The translations under genes were made by a program, and so were the position numbers. The notes beneath the pieces are model-generated. The model was not told the DNA's origin. It saw nothing but the letters and a program-made list of their open reading frames with translations, and searched no databases. From assembly GCF_001625085.1 (NCBI RefSeq), contig NZ_BDAW01000022.1, positions 62,001 through 126,000 on the forward strand: a stretch of 64,000 bases of DNA, in the 5' to 3' direction. This DNA comes from Nocardia acidivorans NBRC 108247 (GTDB lineage: Bacteria > Actinomycetota > Actinomycetes > Mycobacteriales > Mycobacteriaceae). Below, piece after piece: positions 54,286 through 63,521 of this stretch (within the stretch, counting starts at the first letter, position 1; every line of letters begins with the position of its first letter).

Positions 54286-54606
54286 ATGGAAAAGGTCAGC
54301 ATCACCCAAGAAATCGCCGCCCTCACCGGCCCCTTTCAGCCGCGGGACCTCGCGACCCCGAACGATACGATCCTGCGATTGGCGCGCCTGCACGGCGAAT
54401 TCCCCTGGCATCACCATGACGAAGATGAACTGTTCCTCTGCTGGGACGGCACCTTCCGGCTCGACCTGGCCGACCGGGATCCGGTGACGCTGCACCCCGG
54501 CGATATCTTCGTGGTCCCGGCGGGCCTGGAACACCGCCCGTTCGCCGAAACCCCCGCCCACGCCCTCATGATCGAGCGCCCGGAGACCAAGCAATACGGC
54601 AACTGA
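54286..54606 (+). CDS. Cupin-domain protein
   Basis: A 106-residue single-cupin protein. Motif 1 is FPWHHHDEDELFLCWDGTFR, with the metal-binding His and Glu. Motif 2 is LHPGDIFVVPAGLEHRPF. It could bind a metal and a small ligand or act as an isomerase or dioxygenase; the substrate is unknown. It is divergent from a MocR regulator and probably its target. A strong hairpin follows. Confidence 0.9.
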   Translation: MEKVSITQEIAALTGPFQPRDLATPNDTILRLARLHGEFPWHHHDEDELFLCWDGTFRLDLADRDPVTLHPGDIFVVPAGLEHRPFAETPAHALMIERPETKQYGN

Positions 54607-54615
54607 TGCGGCACG

Positions 54616-54648
54616 ACGGCCGCAATCGGTGAATCCGATTGCGGCCGT
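54616..54648. terminator. Bidirectional terminator hairpin
   Basis: ACGGCCGCAATCGG pairs over all 14 bases with CCGATTGCGGCCGT around the loop TGAAT. It lies 9 bp after the cupin stop and 25 bp before the stop of the convergent FAD oxidase gene. Confidence 0.85.
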
Positions 54649-54673
54649 GCGGTATTCAGTTATCGGTGCGGTA

Positions 54674-56092
54674 TCAGCTGTCGAAGCCGAGGCCGGTGGC
54701 GTCCATGACGCGGAGCCAGAGGTTTCGTTTGCCGCCGTGCTGGTCGGCGCGGGCCAGGGACCAGCGGGTGAGTTGGATGCCGATGGAGCGGAAGGGCTCC
54801 GGGGGCATCGGGAGGGGGCGGGATTTCACCATGCGCAGGCGGGTGCGTTCGGTGTCCAGGTTCCAGAGGCGGTCGAGCATCACCTCGGCACCGAAACGTG
54901 TTGCGCCTACCCCTAATCCGGTGTAGCCGACGGCGTAGGCGAGTTTGCCCTTGTAGGCCTTGCCGAAGAAGGCGCAGAAGCGACCGCAGGTGTCGATGAT
55001 GCCGCCCCAGCGATGGGTGAAGCGGAGTCCGTCCAGCTGGGGGAAGGTCTGGAAGAAGTGCTTGGACAGCGTCTCGAAGGTCGCCTCGTTGTAATCCAGT
55101 GCGGGCGCGATCTTTCCGTTGTAGTGGTAGATCGCGTCGTAGCCGCCGAACAGGATGCGGTTGTCACTGGTCAGGCGGTAGTAGTGGAAGCGGTACGAGG
55201 CATCGCCCAGGCCCATGCGGTGTTTGCCCCAGCCGATGGAGTCCAACTGCTCCGCGGTCAGCGGCTCGGTCATGAGCGCGTAGTCGTAGACCGGCACCAC
55301 ATGGCGCGACACCTTGGCCAGCGGACCCTGGAAAGCGCTGGTGCACAACGCGACTCGCGGTGCGCGCACCTCACCGTGCGGGGTGTGCAGGGTCAGCGTG
55401 CCACCCTTGGACTTGGAGATCCGCTGCACCGGCGTGCCCTCGTAGATGCGCACGCCCTTCTCCAGGCAGGCGCGGCGCAGACCCCAGGCCAGGCGCGCCG
55501 GATCGAGCATGGCGACGCCGTCGCGATCCCACCAGCCACCGAGATAGGTGGGGGAGTGCACGAGGCTCTGCACCTCCTCGGCGCTGAGCAGCTCACTGCG
55601 GTAACCGAGTTCGACCGCGGCCTCATGGCTCTCCCGCAGCCACTCCAGCTCGTGCGGCATGGTCGCCACCTCGAGCTCACCGGTGCGCTCGAAATCGCAG
55701 TCGATGTGGTAGCGGCGGATGGTGGCCTCGATGGCGTCCAGGTTCTCCCGGCCCAGCCGTTCGAGGGTCTCGATCTCGTCGGGGAAGCGGTCCACACCAT
55801 TGGAGAGGCCGTGGGTCAGGCTCGCCGCGCAGAAGCCGCCATTGCGGCCGGAGGCGGCGTGCCCGCATATCGCGGATTCGACGAGTACGACATCGACATC
55901 CGGGAACCTCTCCTTGGCCAGCAGCGCCGTCCACAATCCGCTGTACCCGCCGCCGATGACCGCGAGATCGGCGGTCGTGGCCTTGGTGAGGGGATCATTG
56001 GGATGCGGACGCTCCGGCCGGTCGGTCCAGAACGGCGTCGGCGCTGCCTCGGAGAGTGCCGACGCCAACAGTTTGCTTCCTTTGGCCTGCAT
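54674..56092 (-). CDS. FAD-dependent amine oxidase (PuuB-like, DAO family)
   Basis: A 472-residue flavoprotein. The Rossmann motif ADLAVIGGGYSGLWTALLAK follows a 40-residue extension. CGHAASGRNGGFCAASLTHG is the conserved second FAD block. The C-terminal YAVGYTGLGVGATRFGAEVM region is typical of gamma-glutamylputrescine oxidase-like enzymes. With the polyamine ABC transporter directly upstream on the same strand, it likely oxidises an imported polyamine or derivative to an aminoaldehyde, releasing H2O2 (inference). Terminator-like hairpins separate it from the transporter genes, so it may have its own promoter. Confidence 0.87.
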   Translation of the reverse strand: MQAKGSKLLASALSEAAPTPFWTDRPERPHPNDPLTKATTADLAVIGGGYSGLWTALLAKERFPDVDVVLVESAICGHAASGRNGGFCAASLTHGLSNGVDRFPDEIETLERLGRENLDAIEATIRRYHIDCDFERTGELEVATMPHELEWLRESHEAAVELGYRSELLSAEEVQSLVHSPTYLGGWWDRDGVAMLDPARLAWGLRRACLEKGVRIYEGTPVQRISKSKGGTLTLHTPHGEVRAPRVALCTSAFQGPLAKVSRHVVPVYDYALMTEPLTAEQLDSIGWGKHRMGLGDASYRFHYYRLTSDNRILFGGYDAIYHYNGKIAPALDYNEATFETLSKHFFQTFPQLDGLRFTHRWGGIIDTCGRFCAFFGKAYKGKLAYAVGYTGLGVGATRFGAEVMLDRLWNLDTERTRLRMVKSRPLPMPPEPFRSIGIQLTRWSLARADQHGGKRNLWLRVMDATGLGFDS

Positions 56093-56115
56093 GGCCGATC
56101 AACTCCTTTTCTCCA

Positions 56116-56138
56116 GCCGCGCGGTCCGGCCGCGCGGC
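56116..56138. other. Hairpin upstream of the FAD oxidase gene
   Basis: GCCGCGCGG pairs with CCGCGCGGC around TCCGG. It lies 23 bp before the oxidase start codon on the minus strand. It may be the end of the transporter transcript or a leader hairpin of the oxidase mRNA. Confidence 0.5.
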
Positions 56139-56174
56139 CCAACTACCTGTTGTGTTGGTTCGGGGGGTACGCGA

Positions 56175-56219
56175 AAGCCGCCAGGCGGTCGTCGACACGA
56201 CGACCGGGCCCGGCGGCTT
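56175..56219 (-). terminator. Terminator hairpin of the polyamine transporter operon
   Basis: AAGCCGCC pairs with GGCGGCTT, with an inner perfect helix CGGTCGTCG/CGACGACCG. It starts 10 bp after the stop of the last permease gene on the minus strand. Confidence 0.7.
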
Positions 56220-56228
56220 GCGGGAAAC

Positions 56229-57059
56229 TCAGCTGAAGGACGCGCGATCGTCCGAGCGGCGGCGGTTACGCAGCTGCCCGGCGATGACGAAGACCAGCGA
56301 GAGCAGGAAGGTGAGGCTGGCGACCGCGTTCACCTGCGGCGGGATACCACGCAGGTTGATGCCCCAGACATACATGGGGAACGTCTCGGTCGTGCCGGAG
56401 GTGAAGTTGGTGACGACGAAATCGTCGAATGACAGCGAGAACGCCAGCAGCGCCGCGGCCATGATGCCGGGCCAGGCGAGCGGCAGGACAACGGACCGGA
56501 ACGCCTGGAACGGCGTCGCGTAAAGGTCCATCGCTGCCTCCTGGAGCCTCGGGTCCAATCCGGCCAACCGCGCTTTCACGGTCACCACGACGAACGAGAG
56601 GCAGAACATCACGTGTGCGATGAGGATAGCCCAGAAACCGAGCGGAATACCGAATCCGATGAACAGTGTCAGCAATGACGAGCCCATCACGATCTCGGGT
56701 GTCGCCATCGGAACGAAGATGAGCGCCTGCACCGCCGAGCGACCGCTGAAACGGTAGCGGGCCAGCGCGAATGCGATTCCGGTGCCGAGCGCGGTCGAGA
56801 TGATCGAGGCGAGCACACCGATGAACAGGCTCATGATGAGCGCGTCCTTCAACCCCGCCGGATCGAACATATGCGTCCAATTGTGCAGCGTGAAATTGAA
56901 GTCGTGCAGATCCAGCAAATATGTGGTGTTGCGACTGCCCGGCTGATTGAACGACAGCAGAATGATCACCGCGATCGGCGCGAGCATATAGGCCAGAATC
57001 ACCCAGCCGAGCAGGAGAACGGCATTGGCCCGAATCCAGGTCCAGAGTCGACGTGCCAT
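56229..57059 (-). CDS. potC: Polyamine ABC transporter permease (PotC-like)
   Basis: From ATG 57059 (MARRLWTWIRANAVLLLGWV) the product has 276 residues with six helices. The EAA-type loop is LQEAAMDLYATPFQAFRSVV. SMPAT-free blocks such as IFVPMATPEIVMGSSLLTLF and FSLSFDDFVVTNFTSGTTET are characteristic of PotC. Its start lies one base after the stop of potB, so both are translated together. It forms the channel with PotB. Confidence 0.9.
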   Translation of the reverse strand: MARRLWTWIRANAVLLLGWVILAYMLAPIAVIILLSFNQPGSRNTTYLLDLHDFNFTLHNWTHMFDPAGLKDALIMSLFIGVLASIISTALGTGIAFALARYRFSGRSAVQALIFVPMATPEIVMGSSLLTLFIGFGIPLGFWAILIAHVMFCLSFVVVTVKARLAGLDPRLQEAAMDLYATPFQAFRSVVLPLAWPGIMAAALLAFSLSFDDFVVTNFTSGTTETFPMYVWGINLRGIPPQVNAVASLTFLLSLVFVIAGQLRNRRRSDDRASFS

Positions 57060-57060
57060 C

Positions 57061-57963
57061 TCACACCACCTCATCGGTGTCGGTCTTACGCAGATACAGC
57101 ATCACCAGCACCAGAATCGCGACCATGAGCACGACCGAGAGCGCGGAGCCGACCGGCAGATCCTTGACCACCAGCAGGCGGGACTGGATGACATTGCCGA
57201 TCATGGTGGTGCTCGTATTGCCCAGCAGTTGGGAGTTCACATAGTCGCCGGTGGCGGGCACGAAGGTGAGCAGGGTGCCCGCGACGATGCCGGGCATGGT
57301 GAGCGGCAGGGTCACTCGCAGGAAGGTTCGCACCGGACCGTGCGCGAGATCGGCCGAAGCCTCCAGCAGTCGCGGATCCAACTTGTCCAGCGAGGTGTAC
57401 AGCGGCAGCACCGTGAACGGCAGGAAGTTGTAGACGATGCCCGCGATCACCGCGATCGGCGTAGCCAGCAGTCGCCCGTCCGGGCCGAGCAGATGGATGG
57501 CCCGCAGCACCGAGACCAGCGGACCGGTATCGGCCAGAATGGCTTTCCAGGCGAAGGTGCGCACCAGGAAGCTGGTGAAGAACGGCGCGACCACCAGGAT
57601 CAGCATGAGGTTCTTCCACCGCCCGCTCTTGAGCGCGATGGCGTACGCCAGCGGATAGCCGATGGCGATGCACAGCACGGTGGCGATCAGCGAATAGGTC
57701 AGCGACCGGAAGATCTGCGGCTGATACAGATTCCACGCGTAGCTGAAGTTGTCCAGCGAGAACGTCTGCGCGTAACCGGTTTCGATGGATCCGGTGCGGT
57801 CGTACATGCTGGCCGCGAGCAGCTGCACCGTGGGCACCGCGAAGAACACCAGCAGGAAGATGATGCCGGGCGCGAGCAGCAGATACGGTGTGAGCCCGCG
57901 CTTTCCGCGCGGTGCGTCGACGGGGGCCGCGGCGGCCGTCGAGGCGGGGAGCACGGCGGGCAT
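57061..57963 (-). CDS. potB: Polyamine ABC transporter permease (PotB-like)
   Basis: A 300-residue membrane protein from ATG 57963. After an Ala/Pro-rich N-terminus come six helices, the first LTPYLLLAPGIIFLLVFFAV. PFFTSFLVRTFAWKAILADT and the EAA loop LLEASADLAHGPVRTFLRVT are PotB blocks. The ATG overlaps the TAA of the ATPase gene by one base (TAATG), so translation is coupled. Confidence 0.9.
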   Translation of the reverse strand: MPAVLPASTAAAAPVDAPRGKRGLTPYLLLAPGIIFLLVFFAVPTVQLLAASMYDRTGSIETGYAQTFSLDNFSYAWNLYQPQIFRSLTYSLIATVLCIAIGYPLAYAIALKSGRWKNLMLILVVAPFFTSFLVRTFAWKAILADTGPLVSVLRAIHLLGPDGRLLATPIAVIAGIVYNFLPFTVLPLYTSLDKLDPRLLEASADLAHGPVRTFLRVTLPLTMPGIVAGTLLTFVPATGDYVNSQLLGNTSTTMIGNVIQSRLLVVKDLPVGSALSVVLMVAILVLVMLYLRKTDTDEVV

Positions 57964-59048
57964 TACGAACGTCCCAGCAGGAAGGCGTGTTCCGGGCGCC
58001 AGTGCACCGCGACCTGGGAGCCGGGCGCGATCATATTGCCGGGACCGGCATTGGGCACCTGCGCGGTGATCTCCTGACCCCACGGGGCCTGCACCAGATA
58101 CTGGGTGGACACACCCAGGAAGATGGCATCGGTGACCACGCCGGTCACATGCGCACGCCCCTCCGGCACCGATTCGGGATCGCTTGCGAGAGCGACCTTT
58201 TCGGGTCGGATACCGAGCGCGGCCGCACCGGCGGTGATCCGGCAGCGGGCGGCGGGAACCGCGAGCCGATTGCCCTGCGCGTCGATGCTGACGATCTCAC
58301 CGCTACCGGTGACATCGGCCTCGATGAGATTGGTCTGTCCGAGGAAGTTGGCCACGAAACCGCTGGCCGGGAAGTCGTAGATCTCCTGCGGCGCACCGAA
58401 TTGCTCGAGTTTGCCGGCGTTCATCACCGCGACGGTGTCGGCCATGCTCATGGCCTCTTCCTGATCGTGGGTGATGTGCACGAAGGTGATGCCGACCTCG
58501 GTCTGCAACCGCTTGAGCTCGAGTTGCATCTGTCTTCGAAGTTTGAGATCCAGTGCGCCCAAAGGCTCGTCGAGCAGCAGCACCTCGGGATGGTTGACCA
58601 GGGCGCGGGCCAATGCCACGCGCTGCTGCTGCCCACCGGAGAGCTGCGCGGGCTTGCGCCCCGCGAACCCTTCCAGCTGAACGAGTTTCAACATCTGATG
58701 CGCCTGCTGGCGGGCATCGGCCTTGTTGATGCCCTTGCGCCGCAAGCCGTACGAGACATTGTCCTCGACGGTCATATGCGGGAAGAGCGCATAGCTCTGG
58801 AAGACGGTGTTGATCGGCCGGCGGTACGGACGCAACGACGTGATGTCCTTGTCGCCCAGCATGATTCGTCCGGCGGTGGGCTCCTCGAGCCCGGCGATCA
58901 TGCGCAGAGTGGTGGTCTTGCCGCAGCCCGAGGCGCCGATGATGGCGAAGAACGAGCCGTCCGGAATGGTGAGGTCGAGTTCCTTGACGGCGTGGAAATC
59001 GCCGAAGCTCTTGGAGACGCCCTCGATGCGTAGGTCTTGATCGGACAT
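57963..59048 (-). CDS. potA: Polyamine ABC transporter ATPase (PotA-like)
   Basis: From ATG 59048 the product has 361 residues. Walker A is IGASGCGKTTTLRMIAGLEE, signature QLSGGQQQRVALARALVNHP, Walker B EVLLLDEPLGALDLKLRRQM and H-loop HITHDQEEAMSMAD. A C-terminal TOBE domain follows. All match PotA. It lies 8 bp after the binding-protein gene and overlaps potB by one base, in a tight four-gene operon. Confidence 0.94.
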   Translation of the reverse strand: MSDQDLRIEGVSKSFGDFHAVKELDLTIPDGSFFAIIGASGCGKTTTLRMIAGLEEPTAGRIMLGDKDITSLRPYRRPINTVFQSYALFPHMTVEDNVSYGLRRKGINKADARQQAHQMLKLVQLEGFAGRKPAQLSGGQQQRVALARALVNHPEVLLLDEPLGALDLKLRRQMQLELKRLQTEVGITFVHITHDQEEAMSMADTVAVMNAGKLEQFGAPQEIYDFPASGFVANFLGQTNLIEADVTGSGEIVSIDAQGNRLAVPAARCRITAGAAALGIRPEKVALASDPESVPEGRAHVTGVVTDAIFLGVSTQYLVQAPWGQEITAQVPNAGPGNMIAPGSQVAVHWRPEHAFLLGRS

Positions 59049-59056
59049 GTCGATTA

Positions 59057-60274
59057 TCACGCCCCCGTCAGGGCCTGGAACTTGGACTGGTAGTCCTTTT
59101 CCTTGGCTTCGGTCAGGGACATGAAGATCTGCAGCGATTTCTGCGTCTGGGGGCTGGGGAAGATCAATTCGTTCTGTGCCAGTTCGGGATTGAACTTGGC
59201 CATCTCCTCCTGTGCGCCGGCGACCGGGCAGACATAGTTGACGAAGGCCGACAGGCGCGCGGCGATGGCCGGGTCGTAGTACCAGTCCAGCAGCGCCATG
59301 GCATTGGCTGCGTGCGGGGAGGTGACCGGGATCAGCGCCTCGTCGGAGTAGAGCACCGCGCCTTCGTCCGGGCTGATGAACTTGACCTTCGGATCCTGCG
59401 CGTTGAGCTGGATGACATCGCCGGACCACGCCATACAGGCCGCGATATCGCCCTTGGCCAGATCCTGTACGTAATCGTTGCCGGTGAACTTGCGCACGTG
59501 CCCGGACTGCACCGCCTTCTGCAGCTTGGCGAGCGCGTTGTCGTAATCGTCATCGGTGAACTTGGCCGCGCTCTTGCCGATGGAGTGCAGCATCAGCCCC
59601 ATGGTGTCGGGCATTTCGGTGAGGCAGACGACCTTGCCCTTGAGATCGGGGCGGGTCAGCAGCTCATCGATGGTGTGCACCTCTTTGGTGACATTGGTGT
59701 TGACACCGATGCCGACCAGACCCGATTGCCAGGGCGCCATCCGATCGTTCTGCGGATCGATACCGGCGCCGCGCAGCATGGGGTGCAGATTCTTCACGAA
59801 GTTCGGCATCTTCGAGACGTCGAGCTTCTGGGTGTAGCCCTGCCGGACCACGCGCACCGCGGTGGAGTCCGAGAGCACCATGAGGTCGCGGGAGATGCTC
59901 TGGCAGTTGCTCAGCTGGGCGCTGACCTTTCCCCAGAACTCGTTGTTGTCATTGACGTCCGCGACATAGCTGACCTTGATGCCGGACTTGGCGGTGAATT
60001 CCGCCATGGTCGGATGCACTTCGGCATTGTCGGCGGCCTCGTCGAGATAGCCGGGCCAGTTGGAGAAATTGAGGGTCTTCTCCGCGGCCGAGTTGTCGGC
60101 GGGCGGTGTGCAGGCGGGGGCGCCCCCGCTGGAGGACGAACCCTTGGTACCGCATGCGGCCAGCGTGCCCGCGGCGGCGATAAGACCTCCGGCGCGCAGC
60201 AGACCGCGGCGGGACGGCCGGGCGGAGAGCATGCTGCGCAGCTCGGGAGGGAGTGAGTCCGGAGACTTGTTCAT
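59057..60274 (-). CDS. potD: Polyamine-binding lipoprotein (PotD/PotF-like)
   Basis: A 405-residue binding protein. It has an unusually long pre-signal and a twin-arginine motif (PSRRGLLRAGGLIAAAGTLA) ending in the lipobox LAAC, so it is probably a Tat-exported lipoprotein. The mature part has KTLNFSNWPGYLDEAADNAE, the NWPGY ligand region of PotD/PotF, and later MPDTMGLMLHSIGKSAAKFT. It captures spermidine or putrescine outside the membrane. A TTGTTACAA motif lies about 80 bp upstream of its start. Confidence 0.92.
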   Translation of the reverse strand: MNKSPDSLPPELRSMLSARPSRRGLLRAGGLIAAAGTLAACGTKGSSSSGGAPACTPPADNSAAEKTLNFSNWPGYLDEAADNAEVHPTMAEFTAKSGIKVSYVADVNDNNEFWGKVSAQLSNCQSISRDLMVLSDSTAVRVVRQGYTQKLDVSKMPNFVKNLHPMLRGAGIDPQNDRMAPWQSGLVGIGVNTNVTKEVHTIDELLTRPDLKGKVVCLTEMPDTMGLMLHSIGKSAAKFTDDDYDNALAKLQKAVQSGHVRKFTGNDYVQDLAKGDIAACMAWSGDVIQLNAQDPKVKFISPDEGAVLYSDEALIPVTSPHAANAMALLDWYYDPAIAARLSAFVNYVCPVAGAQEEMAKFNPELAQNELIFPSPQTQKSLQIFMSLTEAKEKDYQSKFQALTGA

Positions 60275-60351
60275 GAGGGTCGCACCTTCATCAGAACGGG
60301 ATAAAGAAGTTCGCAGCAGTGCTGCGGTGTGGAACTGATAGTTCCATAGTC

Positions 60352-60360
60352 TTGTTACAA
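60352..60360. promoter_or_regulatory. TTGTTACAA motif upstream of the polyamine transporter operon
   Basis: The palindromic 9-mer TTGTTACAA, in an A/T-rich context unlike the rest of the region, lies 78 bp before the binding-protein start. The same 9-mer lies 71 bp before the aminotransferase start at 50541. A shared regulator such as the nearby Lrp protein is plausible. Confidence 0.45.
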
Positions 60361-60490
60361 ATCAAGCGATTCCATTGAAAAATCCAAGTTACGCAACGAA
60401 TTCAGTTGTCAACCGTGGTTTCCGGTATGCGGGCACGACTACGAGGGCGGACACCGATGAGGCAGAGTCATCGGCGCCCACCCTCGCGGG

Positions 60491-60519
60491 CGACGAGCAG
60501 GTTGCCGCACTGCTCGTCG
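60491..60519 (-). terminator. Terminator hairpin after the aldehyde dehydrogenase gene
   Basis: CGACGAGCAG pairs perfectly with CTGCTCGTCG around a 9-base loop. It lies 25 bp beyond the dehydrogenase stop on the minus strand. The rest of the gap down to 60275 holds the promoter of the binding-protein gene. Confidence 0.7.
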
Positions 60520-60544
60520 GGCTCTATTCGGTTGTCGAAGAGTG

Positions 60545-62032
60545 TTATTCGGCCGTGAAGATCACGTCGTGCCACGACTTGTGCGCGGCCCCGGTGATAT
60601 CCGACATGACATGCTTGACATTGGTGTACTCGTCGAATGAGTACGTGGACATGTCTTTTCCGAAGCCGGAGGCCTTGTATCCGCCGTGCGGCATTTCGCT
60701 GATGATCGGAATGTGGTCGTTGATCCACACGCATCCGGCCTGGATCTCCCGGCCGGCGCGCTGCGTGCGATACACATTGGTGGACCAGGCCGACGCCGCC
60801 AGACCGTAGGCGGTGTCATTGGCGAGTGCGATCGCCTCGTCATCGGTGTCGAATGGCAATACCACCAGCACCGGTCCGAAGACCTCGTTCTGCACGATCT
60901 CCGAATCCTGTGCGACGCCGGTGATCAAAGTCGGCTCGAAATAGGAGCCGCCGCGCGCGGTGTGCTCGGGAATTCTTCCTCCGCGCACTATTTTCGCGCC
61001 GTAGTCGCGCGCCCGTTCGACCATGCCGATCACCTTGTCGCGATGTGCGAGTGAAATCAGCGGCCCCATATCGGTTTCCGGATCATCGACCGGACCCAAT
61101 GTCACCTGATCCATGAGTTCGGCTACGCGCGAGACGAATTCGTCGAACAGCGGCCGCTGCACATAGGCGCGTGTGGCCGCGGTGCAATCCTGGCCGACAT
61201 TGATCAGCGAACCCGCAACCGCACCGCGCGCCGCGGCCTCCAGATCGGCATCGTCGAACACCACGAACGGCGCTTTACCGCCGAGTTCGAGATGCACCCG
61301 CTTCACCGAACCGGCCGCGGTGGCGGCGACCTGGCGTCCCACCACGGTGGACCCGGTGAACGACACCATGGCCACCTCGCGATGCTCCACCAGCGCCTGA
61401 CCCGCGACCGGACCGACGCCGGTGAGCACATTGATCACGCCCGCGGGCACGCCCGCCTCGGTCGCGATCTCCGCGAACAGCAGCGAAGTCAGCGGGGTCA
61501 GCTCGGACGGCTTGAGCACAATGGTGTTTCCGGCCGCGACAGCGGGCAGGATCTTCCAGGCCGCCATCTGCAGCGGATAGTTCCACGGTGAGATCGAGCC
61601 GATGACGCCGAGCGGTTCGCGGCGAATCGAGGAGGTGTGGTCGGCGGAGTACTCCCCCGATGCCTTGCCCTCCAGATTGCGCGCCGCGCCCGCGAAGAAG
61701 GCGGTGTTGTCGATGGTGCCGGGCACGTCGAAGTCGGTCGCGAGCCGAATCGGCTTGCCCGCATTGCGACTCTCGACGGCGGCCAGCTCATCCGCGCGCT
61801 CGCGCAGCAGTTGCGCCCAGCGGTGCATGATGTCCGAGCGTTCGCCCGGGGTCATTCCCGACCAGATCGGAAACGCCGTGCGGGCCGCGGCGACCGCGGC
61901 CTCCGCATCGGCGATGCTCGCGCTCGCACCGGAGGCGATGACCTCACCGGTGGCGGGCGCGGTGATGGACAGCGGCTCACCCGACCCGGGGCGGCGGACG
62001 CCGCCGATGAATTGCAGTTCTTGCGTACTCAC
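60545..62032 (-). CDS. Aldehyde dehydrogenase, gamma-aminobutyraldehyde type
   Basis: A 495-residue NAD(P)-dependent dehydrogenase. The cofactor/PNPL block is GVIGSISPWNYPLQMAAWKI, the Glu is in RVHLELGGKAPFVVFDDADL and the catalytic Cys in NVGQDCTAATRAYV. The C-terminal INDHIPIISEMPHGGYKASG and YSFDEYTNVKHVMSD regions are typical of PatD/aminobutyraldehyde dehydrogenases. It probably oxidises the aminoaldehyde made by the oxidase or aminotransferases to GABA. It has hairpins on both sides and so seems to be monocistronic. Confidence 0.92.
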   Translation of the reverse strand: MSTQELQFIGGVRRPGSGEPLSITAPATGEVIASGASASIADAEAAVAAARTAFPIWSGMTPGERSDIMHRWAQLLRERADELAAVESRNAGKPIRLATDFDVPGTIDNTAFFAGAARNLEGKASGEYSADHTSSIRREPLGVIGSISPWNYPLQMAAWKILPAVAAGNTIVLKPSELTPLTSLLFAEIATEAGVPAGVINVLTGVGPVAGQALVEHREVAMVSFTGSTVVGRQVAATAAGSVKRVHLELGGKAPFVVFDDADLEAAARGAVAGSLINVGQDCTAATRAYVQRPLFDEFVSRVAELMDQVTLGPVDDPETDMGPLISLAHRDKVIGMVERARDYGAKIVRGGRIPEHTARGGSYFEPTLITGVAQDSEIVQNEVFGPVLVVLPFDTDDEAIALANDTAYGLAASAWSTNVYRTQRAGREIQAGCVWINDHIPIISEMPHGGYKASGFGKDMSTYSFDEYTNVKHVMSDITGAAHKSWHDVIFTAE

Positions 62033-62102
62033 TGCTCTCCTAGCTTGTGTCGGTGTTCACCGTAGAGACACCGTATGTTCGCTGTGTTACCGGGGGTTTG
62101 CC

Positions 62103-62133
62103 AGCGGCCCGTGCACCGTCCGCACAGGCCGCT
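62103..62133 (-). terminator. Terminator hairpin after the second aminotransferase gene
   Basis: AGCGGCC pairs with GGCCGCT, with inner GTGC/GCAC. It lies 15 bp beyond the aminotransferase stop at 62148 and 70 bp before the aldehyde dehydrogenase start. Confidence 0.6.
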
Positions 62134-62147
62134 ATAGCGAACAGCTA

Positions 62148-63509
62148 CTACAAATGCGAATCCGCGACCGTGAGCGCCTGATCCAGAATCGTCAGACCCT
62201 CCTTGGCCTCGGCCTCGGAGATATTGCACGGCGGGACGACGTGCAGGCGGTTGAAGTTGACGAACAGCAGCAGCCCCGCGGCCTTGGCCGCGGCGACCGT
62301 CTCGGCCATGGCCGGGCTGGTGCCGCCGTAGGGTGCGAGCGGTTCGCGGGTCGCGCGATCGCTGACCAGTTCCAGCGCCCAGAAGACGCCCAGGCCGCGA
62401 ACCTCGCCGATGCTGGGATGCCGTTCGGCCAATTCGCGCAGTGCGGGACCGAGGACGTGCGCACCCATCTGCGCGGCGTTCTCGACAATGCCCTCATCGG
62501 TCATGGCATTGATGGTCGCGACGGCGGCCGCGGTGGCCAGCGGATGCCCGGAGTAGGTGAGACCACCCGGGTAGGCGCGATCATCGAAGGTGGCCGCGAT
62601 ATGCGGCGCGATCGCGACGCCGCCGAGCGGCACATAACCGGAATTGACGCCCTTGGCGAAGGTGATCAGATCCGGTACGACATCGAAATGCTCGATGGCG
62701 AACCACTTTCCGGTGCGCCCGAAGCCCGCCATCACCTCATCGGCGATGAACACGATGCCGTACTTGTCGCAGATCTCCCGCACACCGGCCAGGTATCCCG
62801 CAGGGGGAACCATGATTCCGGCGGTTCCGGGAACGGACTCCAGCACGATGGCGGCAATGGTCGCCGGACCCTCGAACAGGATGGTCTGCTCGAGATGCTG
62901 GAGCGCGCGCTGCGACTCCTCCGCCTCGGTGCTCGCGTGGAACTGCGAACGGTAGAGGAACGGTCCGAAGAAGTGGCCGATCCCGCTGTTGCCGTGGTCA
63001 TTCGGCCAGCGGCGCGGGTCGCCGGTCAGATTGATCGCGGTCTCGGTGCCGCCGTGATAGGAGCGGTACCGTGAGAGCACCTTGTAGCGCCCGGTGTGCA
63101 GGCGTGCCATCCGCACGGCGTGCTCGACGGCATCCGCGCCGCCGTTGGTGAAGAAGATCCGATTCAGCTCACCCGGGGTGCGCTCGGCAATGAGACGAGC
63201 CGCCTCCGAACGCGCGTCATTCACGTGCTGCGGCGCGATGGTGCACAGCTTGGCGGCCTGATCCTGAATGGCCGCAACGACTTTCGGATGCTGATGGCCG
63301 ATATTGGTGTTCACCAGCTGCGAGGAGAAATCCAGCAGCCGGTTGCCGTCGCCGTCCCACACATACGAGCCCTGGGTCGCCGACACCGTCATCGGCTTCA
63401 GCTGCGCCTGCGCGGACCACGAGTGGAAGACGTGCTTGCGGTCGAGTTCGTAAGCGCGCGTGGCCTGTTCGCGCGCCTGCTCGGGCGTCAAACCATTGGG
63501 AAGAGTCAT
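62148..63509 (-). CDS. Class III aminotransferase, second copy
   Basis: From ATG 63509 the product has 453 residues; the preceding codon could also serve. Blocks are RLLDFSSQLVNTNIGHQHPK, the cofactor Asp in IVFIADEVMAGFGRTGKWFA and the PLP Lys in LITFAKGVNSGYVPLGGV. It differs clearly from the enzyme at 49159 and is closer to beta-alanine/taurine:pyruvate-type transaminases, by eye. The gene lies 12 bp downstream of the methylmalonate-semialdehyde-type dehydrogenase gene. Together they suggest conversion of a beta-amino acid such as beta-alanine to a semialdehyde and then an acyl-CoA. Confidence 0.9.
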   Translation of the reverse strand: MTLPNGLTPEQAREQATRAYELDRKHVFHSWSAQAQLKPMTVSATQGSYVWDGDGNRLLDFSSQLVNTNIGHQHPKVVAAIQDQAAKLCTIAPQHVNDARSEAARLIAERTPGELNRIFFTNGGADAVEHAVRMARLHTGRYKVLSRYRSYHGGTETAINLTGDPRRWPNDHGNSGIGHFFGPFLYRSQFHASTEAEESQRALQHLEQTILFEGPATIAAIVLESVPGTAGIMVPPAGYLAGVREICDKYGIVFIADEVMAGFGRTGKWFAIEHFDVVPDLITFAKGVNSGYVPLGGVAIAPHIAATFDDRAYPGGLTYSGHPLATAAAVATINAMTDEGIVENAAQMGAHVLGPALRELAERHPSIGEVRGLGVFWALELVSDRATREPLAPYGGTSPAMAETVAAAKAAGLLLFVNFNRLHVVPPCNISEAEAKEGLTILDQALTVADSHL

Positions 63510-63521
63510 CACGGTTCCTCC

